Origin: Orychophragmus violaceus
Lineage: Eukaryota > Streptophyta > Magnoliopsida > Brassicales > Brassicaceae
DNA: 64,000 nt
Assembly (NCBI GenBank): GCA_030180135.1
Contig: CM058233.1
Span: 107,859,994-107,923,993, forward strand
Direction: 5' to 3'
Shown one piece after another: positions 12,401 through 23,679 of the stretch. Position numbers and translations under genes: made by a program. The notes beneath the pieces were generated by a model. The model was not told where the DNA came from. It searched no databases and saw only the letters and a program-made list of their open reading frames with translations. Every line of letters begins with the position of its first letter. Position 1 is the stretch's first letter.

Positions 12401-13118
12401 CCATATGGAATCTGCACCTCAAATGATCAGAGCATCCACCAGATTCGAATATACTGTATGATTTTGCGTAATGATTCAGCCAGGCCTCATTGATTAGTAC
12501 ACGATCTAATTTCTTACAGATCAACCCTTCAACTCGCTTGTTACACCAGGTGAAGCATGGCCCATTAAAGCTCATATCTGTGAGACTGCAATAACTGACC
12601 AGGTCATCAAAAACTCTCATACCTGACAACGCAAAAGAGCTGCTGTTGCTACCAAAACCTGAGTGTTCCTCCACCTTCAAAATCTCATTAAAGTCTCCCA
12701 TAATTGTCCAAGGTTTGTCCTTGAACATAGGGGAGTTATGATGAGACTTCAGATCACTCCAAAGACGCTTTCTCTCTTCCATTGTATTCTCTGCATACAC
12801 AAAAGAGCAAAGAAACTCCTCTGTTTGTCCTTCCAACAGTACCGAAACAGTAACAACTTGATCAGACTTGAAGACTGGACTGATTCTGACATTTGGACCC
12901 CAAATTACCCAGATCCTACCTTTCCTACTCGACTCGTAATTCTCCAACAACGACCATCCATTAAATACTTCTGAAACAATGCGACTTGCTTTCTTTTCTT
13001 TTACCCTGGTTTCTATGATGCAACCAAACTGTAAACCCTTATTGTGAATCCAATTTCGAACCACTGACTGCTTATTTGACTTATTGAAACCGCGAATGTT
13101 CCAGAAGAATCCTGTCAT
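9444..13118 (-). CDS. LINE ORF2: endonuclease-reverse transcriptase
   Basis: A 1224-residue intact ORF2. Residues about 3-235 form an apurinic-like endonuclease (EEP fold): an N-terminal W-N-I-R-G, the M-G-D-F-N-E motif, and S-D-H at 230-232. The reverse transcriptase follows (about 455-740), with N-K-A-P-G-P-D-G, the D-I-S-K-A-F-D-S motif and a catalytic F-A-D-D box at 702-705. The C-terminus (about 1060-1150) is a zf-RVT domain with a Cys/His cluster ending in N-H-L-F-F-E-C-G. The enzyme nicks target DNA and primes cDNA synthesis from the nick. The start codon overlaps the ORF1 stop (ATGA), suggesting termination-reinitiation. Catalytic motifs look complete. Confidence 0.95.
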   Translation of the reverse strand: MTGFFWNIRGFNKSNKQSVVRNWIHNKGLQFGCIIETRVKEKKASRIVSEVFNGWSLLENYESSRKGRIWVIWGPNVRISPVFKSDQVVTVSVLLEGQTEEFLCSFVYAENTMEERKRLWSDLKSHHNSPMFKDKPWTIMGDFNEILKVEEHSGFGSNSSSFALSGMRVFDDLVSYCSLTDMSFNGPCFTWCNKRVEGLICKKLDRVLINEAWLNHYAKSYSIFESGGCSDHLRCRFHMEAEEHHGKKPFKFTNIVATLPEFLPMVDDYWKETEVLFHSTSALFRFSKKLKSLKPQIRELSKQKIGNLSKKAKEAHQDLCAKQEATLQDPSQANIQAEVDALTRWQRVSDLEESFLKQKSKLHWLTVGDGNNKVFHNAAKIRQVKNAIREIKCATGDVVNTQEEIKVEAERFFHEFLTHSPIEYKSISVQDLQNLLDFRCTDEDKNMLQNQVSEQEVKEVLFKMPSNKAPGPDGYSCEFFKSSWSVIGKDFTTAIQSFFLKGFLPKGINTTILALIPKKDNAEEMKDYRPISCCNVLYKVISKILANRLKCMLPKLISWNQSAFVKDRLLVENVLLATELVKDYHKESISARCAMQIDISKAFDSVQWDFLLNVLSALEFPEAYIKWIRLCISTASFSVQVNGELAGFFRSTRGLRQGCALSPYLFVICINVLSRLLDRAAVQRKIGYHPRCQNIALTHLCFADDLMVFTDGNKRSIEGVLQVFAEFAQMSGLKISLEKSKVFMAGITTSQQQAILSSFPFDSGQLPVRYLGLPLLTKKMTVNDYQPLIEKIRTRLRSWTGRFLSRAGRLQLINSVISGLTNFWLTAFRLPGSCIKEIERLCSSFLWSGPDLNPKKAKVSWKDICKPKSEGGLGIRPLKEVSTVTGLKLIWRLTSSQSLWVRWVKVYLIRKGSLWSLSNKHTTGSWIWRNILKLRDRAKDFHRMEIKNGHTTAFWYDSWMKCGRLKELLGDRGTIDLGISDKATVWEAIHNRRRRRHRSPLLNEIEDEIDKVRNAITESENDVSLWKWGEDNFKNRFSAKETWLQTRERHAQHDWYRGVWFKHQTPRYSFMAWISMWDRLSTGDKMLKWNSSTDATCILCSTNQETRNHLFFECGYTAAIWTSLVKGILLHDFTLDWQSIVQLISGNSLPKTSLFLVRYAFQSALHSIWRERNSRRHGNAAQTHQQLLRFIDKAVRNRISTVKASVDHALDDGLRVWFGSRNPP

Positions 13119-14530
13119 TGGGATGGTTTTCTGGTGTTCTTCCTACTTGTGTTACCAAGCTTCTGTTTTGAAATAACTGATGCCCCTTCAGCCAATACTT
13201 TATGATTTGTCTTAGAACTGCGAGGAAGAGTCAGCCTCGTGCCGATAGTAGTTTCTGCTTCATCATGCTTTACCCCATCCACGTCATCCCTCATTTGATC
13301 AGAATCCTTAACTTGCTCCAACTGATGCTCAGCCGAAATGTTACCATTCTCATCGATATCATTTAGAATAGAATACCTTGTTGGAGATATTATCGTTTCC
13401 TCATCATATTTCTGGTTAGGTGATTTGTTCTGGCTCCTTCCTGATTTACCAGGAGACACTTCAAGCCACTTCTCATCTATTTGACCCTCTTCCAGATCCT
13501 CATCCTTTTGTTCTATACCAGTTTCTTCACTTTCCTGATTAACCACCTCATTCTCCTCTGCTTTTTCAACATTCTGCTCCTCTGTAGCAGTGATGGTTTC
13601 GCTAAGCTTGTCCACACTGCCCACTTCTGTAGTCATGTCTGCACTTTTCTCATTCAGATTCTCTGGCAGGTTAACCACTGTATCACTACTAACAACATTT
13701 GTTTCCTCCACAGCCGGAGTGGTAGTAGAGGCCTTGGCTTTATTTTTGTTCTGATTTACGATGCATTTTGTTTCTAAATGCCCCCATTTCCCACAAGCGT
13801 TACATCTCTGTGGCAGCCAAGGATAAGCAAACTCAACCAAATTTGATTTACCATGTTTAGAGAAATTTACTTTCCTTGGCAGCTCTTTAGATAGATCAGC
13901 GTTGACAAAAACTTTTGCTTTGTCTAGGTCTACACATGCTGCAGTATCCGGATGGAATCTCACCGGAGCTCCTACCGCACTCGCAATGAAGCTGAGTCCT
14001 TTCTCTGAATACATGTGGAGAGGTACATTCTTGAGATGTACCCAAAGTGGAATTGACTGAATCTCTGGTTCTTCTCCCATCTCCGCTGCGGGATTCCATT
14101 TTGATATGACCATAGGAACTCCTGCTAGATTCCACATCCCACGTCGGAGGACTCTTTCTCTCATTTGAATATCAGGAATCCGAAATTTCATTGTTTTTGA
14201 GTCAACCTCATACACATCAACTCTCTGCGATTTATCCCCTTGAGTCCATATCCTGTTCACTATAGCGTGTATTTTCGCTATGTGCGGTGCTGACGAGAGG
14301 AATCTACCAATCAAGAAGTCCTTCCATAAAGGGTTAGCATTCTGAATAATCTCATCTGGTATTTCGATAGATCCCTGCCCGTCCTTGATAGCCAAATCGA
14401 AATCATATCTTTTCAAACACTGTGATTTCTGAACCATATCTGCCCAAGACCTTCCTCCTACTGCCTTTGTTGGGCTTCCTCGCTCCTGAGCTCCCTGTGC
14501 CACCGCCGGAAAAGTTGGCGGCGACGCCAT
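13115..14530 (-). CDS. LINE ORF1: DUF4283/zinc-knuckle nucleic-acid-binding protein
   Basis: A 471-residue protein with an N-terminal DUF4283 domain (about residues 40-200, containing W-K-D-F-L-I-G-R-F and P-L-W-V-H-L-K) and a CCHC zinc knuckle, C-N-A-C-G-K-W-G-H-L-E-T-K-C, at 243-256. The rest is acidic and low-complexity, with a basic C-terminus. Plant L1 ORF1 proteins of this type bind element RNA and form the RNP. The ATG at 14530 follows the short 5' UTR. The stop codon overlaps the ORF2 start. Confidence 0.92.
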   Translation of the reverse strand: MASPPTFPAVAQGAQERGSPTKAVGGRSWADMVQKSQCLKRYDFDLAIKDGQGSIEIPDEIIQNANPLWKDFLIGRFLSSAPHIAKIHAIVNRIWTQGDKSQRVDVYEVDSKTMKFRIPDIQMRERVLRRGMWNLAGVPMVISKWNPAAEMGEEPEIQSIPLWVHLKNVPLHMYSEKGLSFIASAVGAPVRFHPDTAACVDLDKAKVFVNADLSKELPRKVNFSKHGKSNLVEFAYPWLPQRCNACGKWGHLETKCIVNQNKNKAKASTTTPAVEETNVVSSDTVVNLPENLNEKSADMTTEVGSVDKLSETITATEEQNVEKAEENEVVNQESEETGIEQKDEDLEEGQIDEKWLEVSPGKSGRSQNKSPNQKYDEETIISPTRYSILNDIDENGNISAEHQLEQVKDSDQMRDDVDGVKHDEAETTIGTRLTLPRSSKTNHKVLAEGASVISKQKLGNTSRKNTRKPSQ

Positions 14531-14608
14531 GGAGAGGATTTTGGAAAAGTTTACCTAATCGCACAGCAATCGCCTTTTTCGTCTTTCACAGCAAAACGGT
14601 GCGGCTAC

Positions 14609-14655
<47 letters not shown>

Positions 14656-14982
14656 AATCTCATATCTGGATATCTAATAAAGTTATTGAATTCCTTAAAA
14701 AAAATCATTTACCATTTTATTTATGAATAGGTTCAAATTTATAGATATACATACCATCTGCTTTACCATAGAATTAACTTCCTGTCACTATGCAACATCC
14801 TCATGTACACCGCACGAACTAAGTTCATGCAGGAGAGTACTGAAGCAAAACTTGAATGTTCCACCTTCCTGCTGCGATTCTGGAGGAATATGATGTGACA
14901 TGTACTGAGTATGCGTGGGAAACAAACAAAAAACTCTCGGAGATCAAGGATCAAAATGGGAGACGCCTCTTCTTAGTTCTCA

Positions 14983-17900
14983 CTAAAGTGACAGGTTCCC
15001 TAGTCGAATGCTGCGTTGCTGACGAGTAATTTGGTTTCCTAGTGGTACTTGAGATGATCTTAAATCCCCTGGCTTTGTAGAGAATGGTGAATCAAGCTTT
15101 GGTTGAAACCAGTTCTTCAAAGAAACGCCATTAATTCTTAGTTTCGAATCCTTTCTATGGTATGGTATCCCCAACCTTCTCAACAATGCAGAAAGTTCTT
15201 GTCCCACCCTGTCAACAAAAGGATTAATGTTCTTACAAGAATATAAACATCATCACTGCATAATTTAAAATAGTAATAGGATACTCTTAATTCACCTTCC
15301 TGCAAGGTCAATTGTCTTCTCTCCTTCAGGAGTTTTAATTTCCTTCTCTTCCATGGTAATGATCATATTAATATGAGGTATCTTTGCACCTATGGGATTA
15401 CAAGGTAAGAGATTTTACTGACCTCAATCAACCAGGCAGTTCTTCACAACTAACTAGACACACTCCACTTTTGTAAAGTGTATATTAAAGCTTAGTGTTT
15501 TTAAGGTAGGTATTTAGATTTATATCCTAATGTTGATGATTTGATATTGGATATTCAAATCAAGAAAAGCCAAAATACCAGTAACGATTCAAGGGCTACA
15601 ATCTCAAGTAGATGTTTAGAAAACAGATTATCTTACCAGCTGCAAGGCGATGCTTAAGACCTTTAAAGATGGTTAAGAGGTAAACCTGGCAAAATTTTCA
15701 TGAAATAGTTAGATAAGTAAAGTGCTAAAACAGTGAGATATCTTGGGAACCAGATGGTTATCTTGTAAAGAAATGTATATTTTATTTCACTAGAAAAAAA
15801 GGGATTTACCTCAGCCACGTTTTGGGGCAATTCTGTCGTGTCAAAAAATAATGGAACTTTATTGAAGGACACAGAAGGAAGAACTCCAAGAGAAGTGGCC
15901 TCCTGCAATTCATAAAAAAAAAACTCTGTAGACCTACCTAATGAGACTCAGAAGAATTCTACATGAAGCTACCAACATACCTCAAGCAATGAAAATGCAC
16001 GAGGATCATACTCTCCAAACCCATCGACTAGTGGGAATATATTATGTTGTTTTTGTGAAGACATGTTGCCTAAGTTTGAAACCAGCCTATCTCTCAAAGT
16101 AGCATCATGTGGAAGTTGTAAGCATCCCAAGACTTGTGAAACTACTTCTGTAGTAGGAACCGTACCAGCTGAAATTGTCTCGCGGTAAACCATTAAGGCC
16201 ATTGATGTCCTGAAAGAAAGGGAAATTTATCAATATTAACCTGGAAGGTTTCTGATGTAGAACTTTTACTACAATTACTAGATCAAATCCAACAAATTTA
16301 TTGAAACCTCACAATCAGGATTGCTTTAACTGGGAGGCATCATAAGATGTACCCAACTATTTCCAGCATTAAGAAGAGTGATTGCCTTAAGACTTGAAAA
16401 GTAAGCTATACTGACCATTTATTTTCAATCTGAGGTCGCCCTGACTTGAAAGACACAACTGGTTCACCAGCAGCGCAAGCCTTCTCGAACCTTCGCTTGC
16501 ACAGGCCTTTATAGAATAGCAAAATAAAATAAAATAAAGTGCTACATTAAAACAAACGCTTTAATGTCTGATTTCATCAGAGAAACTATGTAAATATGCA
16601 GGCCTCAGAGAGTGAGGAAACACAAAACCAGATCAGCACTGGAAGATCCATAATGATATGAGATTGAAGTGGATAATCATTTTCAGGGTTCCAAAAATTT
16701 ATCAAATAACAACTCTTCAATAGTTGAAAAGTTTCCTACTCCAGCGTAACTCAGTTAGATAAAATTACGATGAATACAAAATACGAGCTTACTTGTTATG
16801 CATCTGCACATGATGAAGTTTGGTGATATTCCATCTTCTTTCGCTCGAGAAAGGAGCTTGAAACTTACCTCAAAGTCATCCTTTCTACACAGAGAAAAGT
16901 CAGAGAATAATGAATTCTCAAACCTGCACTGATTACTGATGAAACAAACCTAAATGATTCAGCTTAAAAGAAGCTACCTTTCACTTGCCAGCATAAGCAT
17001 AGAGTAAGTGATAGTGTTTGGTGTTAACCCCAAAGTCTTTATCTCATCAAGATATTCCATAGCCTTGGGAAGTTGACCACCTTCACCTGTTGATAATCTA
17101 AGTAGTCATACCAGTGATGATATTTTGTGTTGGGTACTGATACTATATTGCATTTTTCTCTTCGGCCTGATACTATATATCATCTTTATTTATTATTAGA
17201 GGGGAAAAGATTAAGATAGCAATGTATGATGTCTTACACAAGGCAGTTATAAGGGCATTCATTGTTGAAACAGTTGGTCTAAGTCTGATTGACTTGATCT
17301 TTTCATACAGCTCCAGTGCTTTCTTCCAATTTTTCGCCTAAACCAAAAGAAAAAGGATATCAGTAGTTTCCCCATAACAAAATTTAATCCAAGAAAGTCG
17401 ATGCGATCACACCATTCCATATATCACAAGAGATTCCTAAGATAATAAAAACTACATCTCAAAATTATCAAATAAGGATCCAGAAAACTCTTGCTACAGC
17501 TATAGAAGGCACAGACATTACATGTATGGATAGAGCTATAGAAGGCACATACATACATTACATTACATTACATTACATAATCCAAGAAAGTCGATGCTTC
17601 ATGTTCACCTCTACAAACTAGTGCGAAAATCATCTGACGGAGACAGCTCAAAACTTAAAAGTAAAATTCAAGGCATCAAGAAAACTCTTGCTACAGCTAT
17701 AGAAGGCACATACATTACAACAAGCTCCCATCAGTGAGCTATATGATATAGTTCCCAGACGTATTCCTTGAGATTTTGCATCTTGAAGAATGCCAAAAGC
17801 TTCGTCTAACATTTTTGCATGTCCTGCAACATCGATCAATGCACTAAAAAACACCTGCAGAAGGTCAAAACCATGATTCTATATATAAGCAAGATGGCCT

Positions 17901-20900
17901 TAGAAGCACTTCGAATAAATTCGCTTAACATTAAAAAATTACTCATATCAGCCACCTCCATGAATACTAACTCAAAAATAAACATGTTGGAACTACTATG
18001 CATAGAGATAAGGACACGTTCATGCCTCATAATGATCTGAAACTTCGAACATGGCATAGAATTCAAAATAGAAATACCTCGTCAGGGATAACATCTTTCT
18101 CTTTCATGTCATTGTATATGCTACATGCGAAATCCCAGTCCCCAGACTTGCTGCAACTATTAACAGCAATGGTATAGACTTCTGGGGTACCCCTTATTCC
18201 ATATTTATGGATCATCTTGTATACTTCTTTGGCTCGTTCGACCTGTAATAAACTTATTCTCAATCAAATAGTTAGAGGAAAACAGAAAAAAGGAACATAA
18301 ACAAAAAGCCACACACCTGACCAGCATTAAAACATGCCTTCATCAATGCACCAATCGTGATATGATCAGGGTCTATAGGGTGCGTCTCAGCCTTCATTTC
18401 AGCTAAAACATCAAAAGCACGGTCAACAGCTCCTGATTGGCCACATGCAGAGATGAGCGCATTGAATACAACCCGGTCTGGCTGAACATTCTACTGCATC
18501 GAACATTGCATCAATGTAATAATAGCATTGAGAATACAAAACATTCATGGACATAACGAGCAAGAGTAAAAACACATTTTAGTATCCATGAAGCAACAGG
18601 CTAATATTAGCGATCTAAAAATATGATTGGAGGAAATACAAACTTGTAGCAGGCTTACCTTAGACCTAAGAATTCCATAAGCACCAAATGCCTTAGCTAC
18701 TTGACCAGCTCTAGCACAGCCATCAATAAGTGCACCAAACGTGTGAAGATTGGGTTCCACTCCAGAATTTGCCATCTGGTGGAATACCTGAGAATATAAC
18801 CACATATATATAAAGAAGTGCAGAGTACATGACACCATACCACTCAGAAAAGATTACAAATGATGTGCCCCAGAAACTTATCATTCTTCATGGTCTAATA
18901 GAGATTCCAAAGAAACAGCCTAATATGTATCGTCGTTCATCTAACATTCAGGAAATGAAGATTACTATACCTCAAACATTGCATCAACTTTCCCGCTTTT
19001 AGCACAACTTGATATTAAAGTTGTGTAAAGTTTGCAATCAGCCATCATACCATTCTCTTGTACCAGATGCAAAACTCCTCGAGCTCCTACATAAGTAACA
19101 ATTCAACATTTAAAAGAATGACGATTAACAAGATCAAGTATTTAATATTGTTATTAATATCACCTTCTATATCTTGGGAGCTTGCACATACAGACATTAA
19201 CATATTGAATGTGCTTAAGGTTGGATTTGGAATCAACTTGGTAAAGCGAAATGCTTCCTTGACAGCCCTTTGCTTCTTGCAGATTTTGAAGAAGCTTGCG
19301 TGATAAATCTGACATGAAGAAATAGGAAAAATAAGATCACTGACAAAGTTCCACAGTTCAAGGATAAGCAATACTAAGATCTCTTAAATATTGCCCAGGA
19401 ACGTAACCATACCTTGTCCATGTCCAATAGATCTCTTTTCTCCCAATCTTCAAGTAAGCTTATGCAATCCTTTAGCCTATTATATATGGATAAAATACCC
19501 TCAGAGTCAAACAATCTAGTAATTTTCTTTGGTATTAAAACTTCAGGAATAAAATAGGAATGGCAGCAGAGGAAAAAGAGGACAGCCAAGACAGAGCATT
19601 GTATGTTCAAACCAGAGAGTTTATATTACCTCCCATCTCTAAGTAAACGGTAGTAAGCATCACTAGTTTCTGGAGAACGCCCATTAATATTAATTATCTG
19701 AGCAGGGAACTGAGGCATGCTTTCATCAGTTTGGTGAGTCACATGCTTCCCATCATCTGGAATTTTCCTTCTTACATCTTTCATTTTCTGGGATAAACCG
19801 CCGTTACCGTTTGCCACAAGTTTTTCTTCTTCAACATAACCTGCATCGGAAAGTAAAACTTAAAGCATCATCTTAATGGATTGGCACTGCAAGCTTCTCA
19901 GAAAAGAAACATGAGACTGTATCAAATCTGACACAGCTTGTATCACATTCTCAACGTACCAGTAGCCTGACCAGAACTTTGTCCTGAGGAGAACTGAGTA
20001 TCAATTATTCCATTGTTCTTGTGGTCCAACAATATACTATCAGTTGCAGAAGAAGTAAGAGTAGGAGGAGAGACTGCTTTAAGACTTGTCAACCTTGAAG
20101 AATTGGCTGATGAATGATTAGACCCATAAAATGTGTGAATCTCTTCTCTCTTAGTCTCCGTGAAAATGCTGTATTCAATAGGCTTCTGGATCAAGCCACT
20201 ATACTCATACTCTAGAGCACGTGTATCATCTACAACATGTGAATGAACTCCCACGACTGCCTGTGAAAAATCACAGTCTATACCCTTTTGCTCTTCTCTG
20301 TTTTCAACTTGTTTCTCAGGTGTTTTTGCTCCCAATGGAGCTGAATCCAAAGCAACAGACCCATTACTAATAGAAGATGAAAGGGACTCATCTATATAAC
20401 TATGTTCATTGGCAATTGTGCTGACACTGGCAACAGCAAACTGAGAATCCTCAGCTGCCATTACAGTCTGTTTGGCCAAAAATGACTCATACTCCATCAC
20501 AACAGTTTCCTGGGTTTGATGAGCTTCCTCTTCCTCAGATTTGTTAGCAGTTTCTTCTTCCTTCCTCTTATTGAAACCTCCATTTATTTCCACATGGCTT
20601 CCTTCATGAACATCTAAATGTTGAATTTCCCGCTGACTCTCAGTACTACTGATTTTTCCGCCATGAACCGTTTCAGGAGATGCTGCAACCTGAACAGATT
20701 AGCCAGTCAGAATACTAGTCCAGCCGTGTACAGATAAAGGAAACCTACAATTGGATAGAACAAAGCAAAATAAGTGACACATAAATTCGATTACCTCATC
20801 GGAAACTTTCCGTTTTCTGAAAGTATTTTGGCAATAAGCGAAAGCAATTGCAGAAAAGGCGGTAACAGCGACAACAACAAGGATTAGACCAGAGTCGATA

Positions 20901-21118
20901 GAAGCTCTAACGACTAAACGAGGCGATCGAATTGAAGAACGACCAGGTTTTCGTTTTCTGGCGCGCGTTCGTAGGTGAGGAGGACGGAGAGTGTGGCAGC
21001 AGCCGAGGAAATCGGTGCGGAGACTAGAAGCCGGAAGAATCACCGGAGAGTATGAAGTTAAGGTAAAATATTTCGACGATCTGGTGGTGGAGATGAAGCT
21101 GGAGGAGGTAACCTCCAT
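14983..21118 (-). CDS. MRL1: MRL1, pentatricopeptide repeat protein for rbcL mRNA (At4g34830-like)
   Basis: Nineteen exons can be joined in frame to 1093 codons plus stop: 20795-21118, 19960-20689, 19630-19840, 19413-19476, 19164-19308, 18971-19086, 18659-18787, 18317-18490, 18078-18242, 17714-17854, 17238-17337, 16978-17086, 16793-16884, 16416-16506, 15981-16209, 15810-15902, 15637-15685, 15296-15389, 14983-15208. The N-terminus is Ser/Thr/Arg-rich like a chloroplast transit peptide, with a hydrophobic segment at about 76-96. A low-complexity acidic region follows in exon 2, then tandem PPR motifs (for example T-F-G-A-L-I-D-G-C-A-R-A-G-Q and V-F-F-S-A-L-I-D-V-A-G-H-A). In Arabidopsis and Chlamydomonas, MRL1 stabilises or processes the 5' end of plastid rbcL mRNA. 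No stop or frameshift was found. Splice sites were placed by eye. Confidence 0.9.
17390..17720. repeat. Short duplications inside MRL1 intron 10
   Basis: The string gctatagaaggcacatacatt and close relatives occur about 17496-17516, 17532-17557 and at the exon boundary near 17693-17718, together with a repeated atccaagaaagtcgatgc (17387 and 17579) and a (cattac)n run. The intron appears to have grown by local duplication reaching into the end of exon 10. Confidence 0.75.
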
Positions 21119-22037
21119 TGGAGGAGAAGGCGAGAGAGATGAGAGGATAAAGCAGAAGAGGAGAGTGAGGATATGAAATAACCAACGACTCGCTTTGGAT
21201 TGTGGACCTTATTCCCACGTGGCATAAACGGCCGTCAAGTCGTCAACGTTTTCCAATTTTTTATTTTTGTTGGGCCGGGTCCGGGTCCGGGCCTAATAAT
21301 ATTCTTGTTAGTTAGTTTCTCTCTTCATTCTTTTGAAGTGTAAAATTGTGTTGGTTTTTTTCTTCCCATCCGGTAGATTATATATTAACCAAAAGTGTGA
21401 GAGTGCAATTGAGTCGGATACTGGAAGTTAAACTTGAAAAGAATTCGGAAAGCAAAGACTGGCAAGAAACGTACTCTTTCCACGGCCATAAACTCACAAA
21501 CGGGCAACTTAAAGAACACTAGAACGATAAAACAGAAACAAACGAAAATAAACATTTTTGCAAACGAGGCTATCAATATTACTCTCTAAACAAAAGGGAA
21601 TGCGGAAAAAGAAAAGAGACGCGATCCAACTAAAACTTCCTAGACGTAACCAATAGAAAAAACACCACAAAATGAAGAAACCCAGCAAAGGCAAATATCG
21701 CTAATAAACCCAAATACTACGATTAGACAATTAAAGAAAACGGAAATGCAAATCTAACTCCTTCAAACCTAATCTTAATCCTATCAAGTCTAAATCATAT
21801 GCATCCATACACAAGATTAGCTTTACACACACTTGTGTTGGTTAGGAACAATTATTTTTTATCAAGCCTAAAGATTATGTATCAAGAGAAAACTAACAAA
21901 TAATTCTAGTTCTATTTTAGATTAAGCCAATGCAAAAAACATGAAGCTCCTGAATCTCAAACCTAATCTTCACCAAATATCAACTAGACAGAACACACCG
22001 CACAAGATGCAGGTCATAAACTGCAAAAGCTGCAGTG
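21119..22037. other. Divergent intergenic region MRL1-LAP5; expected MTAN2 gene absent
   Basis: About 0.9 kb holding the 5' flanks of MRL1 and LAP5. Only short, unconserved open frames are seen. In A. thaliana, from memory, the methylthioadenosine nucleosidase gene At4g34840 sits between these two genes; nothing resembling it is here. Confidence 0.55.
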
Positions 22038-22045
22038 TATAAATA
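22038..22045 (+). promoter_or_regulatory. TATA box of LAP5
   Basis: A consensus tataaata lies about 70 bp upstream of the LAP5 start codon. Confidence 0.65.
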
Positions 22046-22113
22046 TGCCTTCACTTTGACCTTTATTTACAGACCCAAGACTTGAGTCTTTTGACCAGAG
22101 AAAATAGATAGAC

Positions 22114-23453
22114 ATGGGAAGCATCGATGCCACAGAGTTGGGTTCAGAGAAGAAATCAAATCCAGGGAAAGCAACAATTCTGGCTTTAGGAAAAGCCTTT
22201 CCACACCAGCTAGTGATGCAAGAGTACTTGGTCGATGGCTACTTCAAAAACACCAATTGTGATGACCTTGAGCTCAAACAGAAGCTTACTCGTCTCTGTA
22301 ATGTCTTCACTTTAACCTTGTTTTGAACTTTGTGTAAGCTTCTGAGAACGGAGGTTGTTTTGACTGTTTTGATTACTATATATACAGGTAAGACAACGAC
22401 GGTGAAGACAAGGTATGTTGTAATGTCAGAAGAGATACTAAGAAAGTATCCAGAACTCGCCATTGAAGGAGGATCCACCGTGAAGCAACGTCTGGACATA
22501 TGCAACGACGCTGTAACTGAAATGGCAGTGGAAGCTTCTAAAGCCTGTATCAAGAACTGGGGCCATTCTATTTCCGACATAACTCACCTTGTCTATGTCT
22601 CTTCAAGTGAAGCTCGTCTTCCTGGTGGCGATCTGTACTTAGCCAAAGGGCTTGGTCTCAGCCCCGAGACACACCGTGTTCTGCTCTACTTCGTCGGCTG
22701 TTCTGGTGGCGTTGCGGGTCTTCGTGTAGCTAAAGACATAGCCGAGAACAATCCGGGCAGTAGAGTTTTGCTTGCCACGTCTGAGACGACCATCATTGGG
22801 TTCAAACCCCCGAGTGCAGATAGACCGTATGATCTTGTTGGGGTCGCGTTGTTTGGTGATGGAGCCGGAGCTATGATTATCGGATCTGATCCAGACCCGA
22901 TTCGTGAGAAGCCTCTCTTTGAGCTTCACACTGCAATTCAGAATTTCCTGCCTGGTAAGACCACCAGATTATACTTATAACTTACTATTTTGGGATAAAA
23001 CTTGGATTGCATTTTCATGGCGCAGACACGGAGAAGACCATAGATGGGAAGCTAACGGAACAAGGGATAAACTTCACACTGTCGAGAGAGCTTCCACAGA
23101 TAATAGAAGACAACGTGGAGAGTTTCTGCAAGAAGCTAATTGGAAAAGCAGGACAGGCTAATAAAGACTATAACCAGATGTTCTGGGCGGTTCATCCAGG
23201 TGGTCCAGCTATCTTGAACCGAATGGAAAAGCGGCTTAACCTCTCGCCTGAGAAGCTGAGTCCAAGCAGAAGAGCTCTCATGGACTATGGCAACGCAAGT
23301 AGCAACTCTATCGTTTATGTGTTGGAGTATATGTTGGAAGAGAGCCGGAAAGCGAGGAACATGAATGAAGGTGACAATGAATGGGGTCTGATTCTGGCTT
23401 TTGGACCTGGTGTTACATTTGAAGGCATCGTTGCTCGAAACCTTGATGTTTGA
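22114..23453 (+). CDS. LAP5: LAP5/PKSB-like anther-specific type III polyketide synthase (At4g34850-like)
   Basis: Three exons (22114-22297, 22388-22954, 23026-23453) give 392 residues, the normal length for the chalcone synthase superfamily. The catalytic triad is present: Cys166 in F-V-G-C-S-G-G, His307 in W-A-V-H-P-G-G-P, and Asn340 in Y-G-N-A-S-S-N. The C-terminal G-F-G-P-G loop is G-P-G-V-T-F-E-G here. In Arabidopsis LAP5 (with LAP6) condenses fatty acyl-CoA starters with malonyl-CoA into alkyl alpha-pyrones in tapetal cells, precursors of sporopollenin in the pollen wall. The first intron splits the Cys codon of R-L-C-K, as in type III PKS genes generally. The gene looks fully intact and converges on the invertase gene. 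Confidence 0.96.
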
Positions 23454-23679
23454 GCAAAAGTTGAAGATACCTTGAGCCTCAAGAAATAATATATTCCCCT
23501 AGAAATGCATATAATAAGATATGAAGCTAAAGATGATGAATTCTTTTTACGATGCTTATATCTTCCTTAGTCTAAAAAAAATATTTCACAAAGCAAAACA
23601 ACATAAAATGTGCAATTTGAAAAAACAGAGAAAGAGTCGTTATCGATCTTACGTACCCTTTACCTTGACGAAGCTTGCT

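Larger units (their letters stand above)
9259..14660 (-). mobile_element. Full-length L1-type LINE with both ORFs open
   Basis: The element body is about 9307-14612 on the minus strand: short 5' UTR (about 82 bp), ORF1, ORF2, 3' UTR (9307-9443), then a 3' A-tail (T run at 9270-9306 on the plus strand). The flanks carry the target duplication ttttaccaatct at 9259-9270 and 14649-14660. A second homopolymer (T run 14613-14652) lies between the duplication and the 5' end. ORF1 and ORF2 overlap by ATGA. No frameshift or stop is visible, so this copy may be autonomous. It lies about 0.3 kb beyond the MRL1 stop codon, in the MRL1 3' region. Confidence 0.92.

Noticed and set aside
9742..12974. Several 60-136 codon plus-strand frames
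   Set aside because: They are antisense shadows of LINE ORF2.
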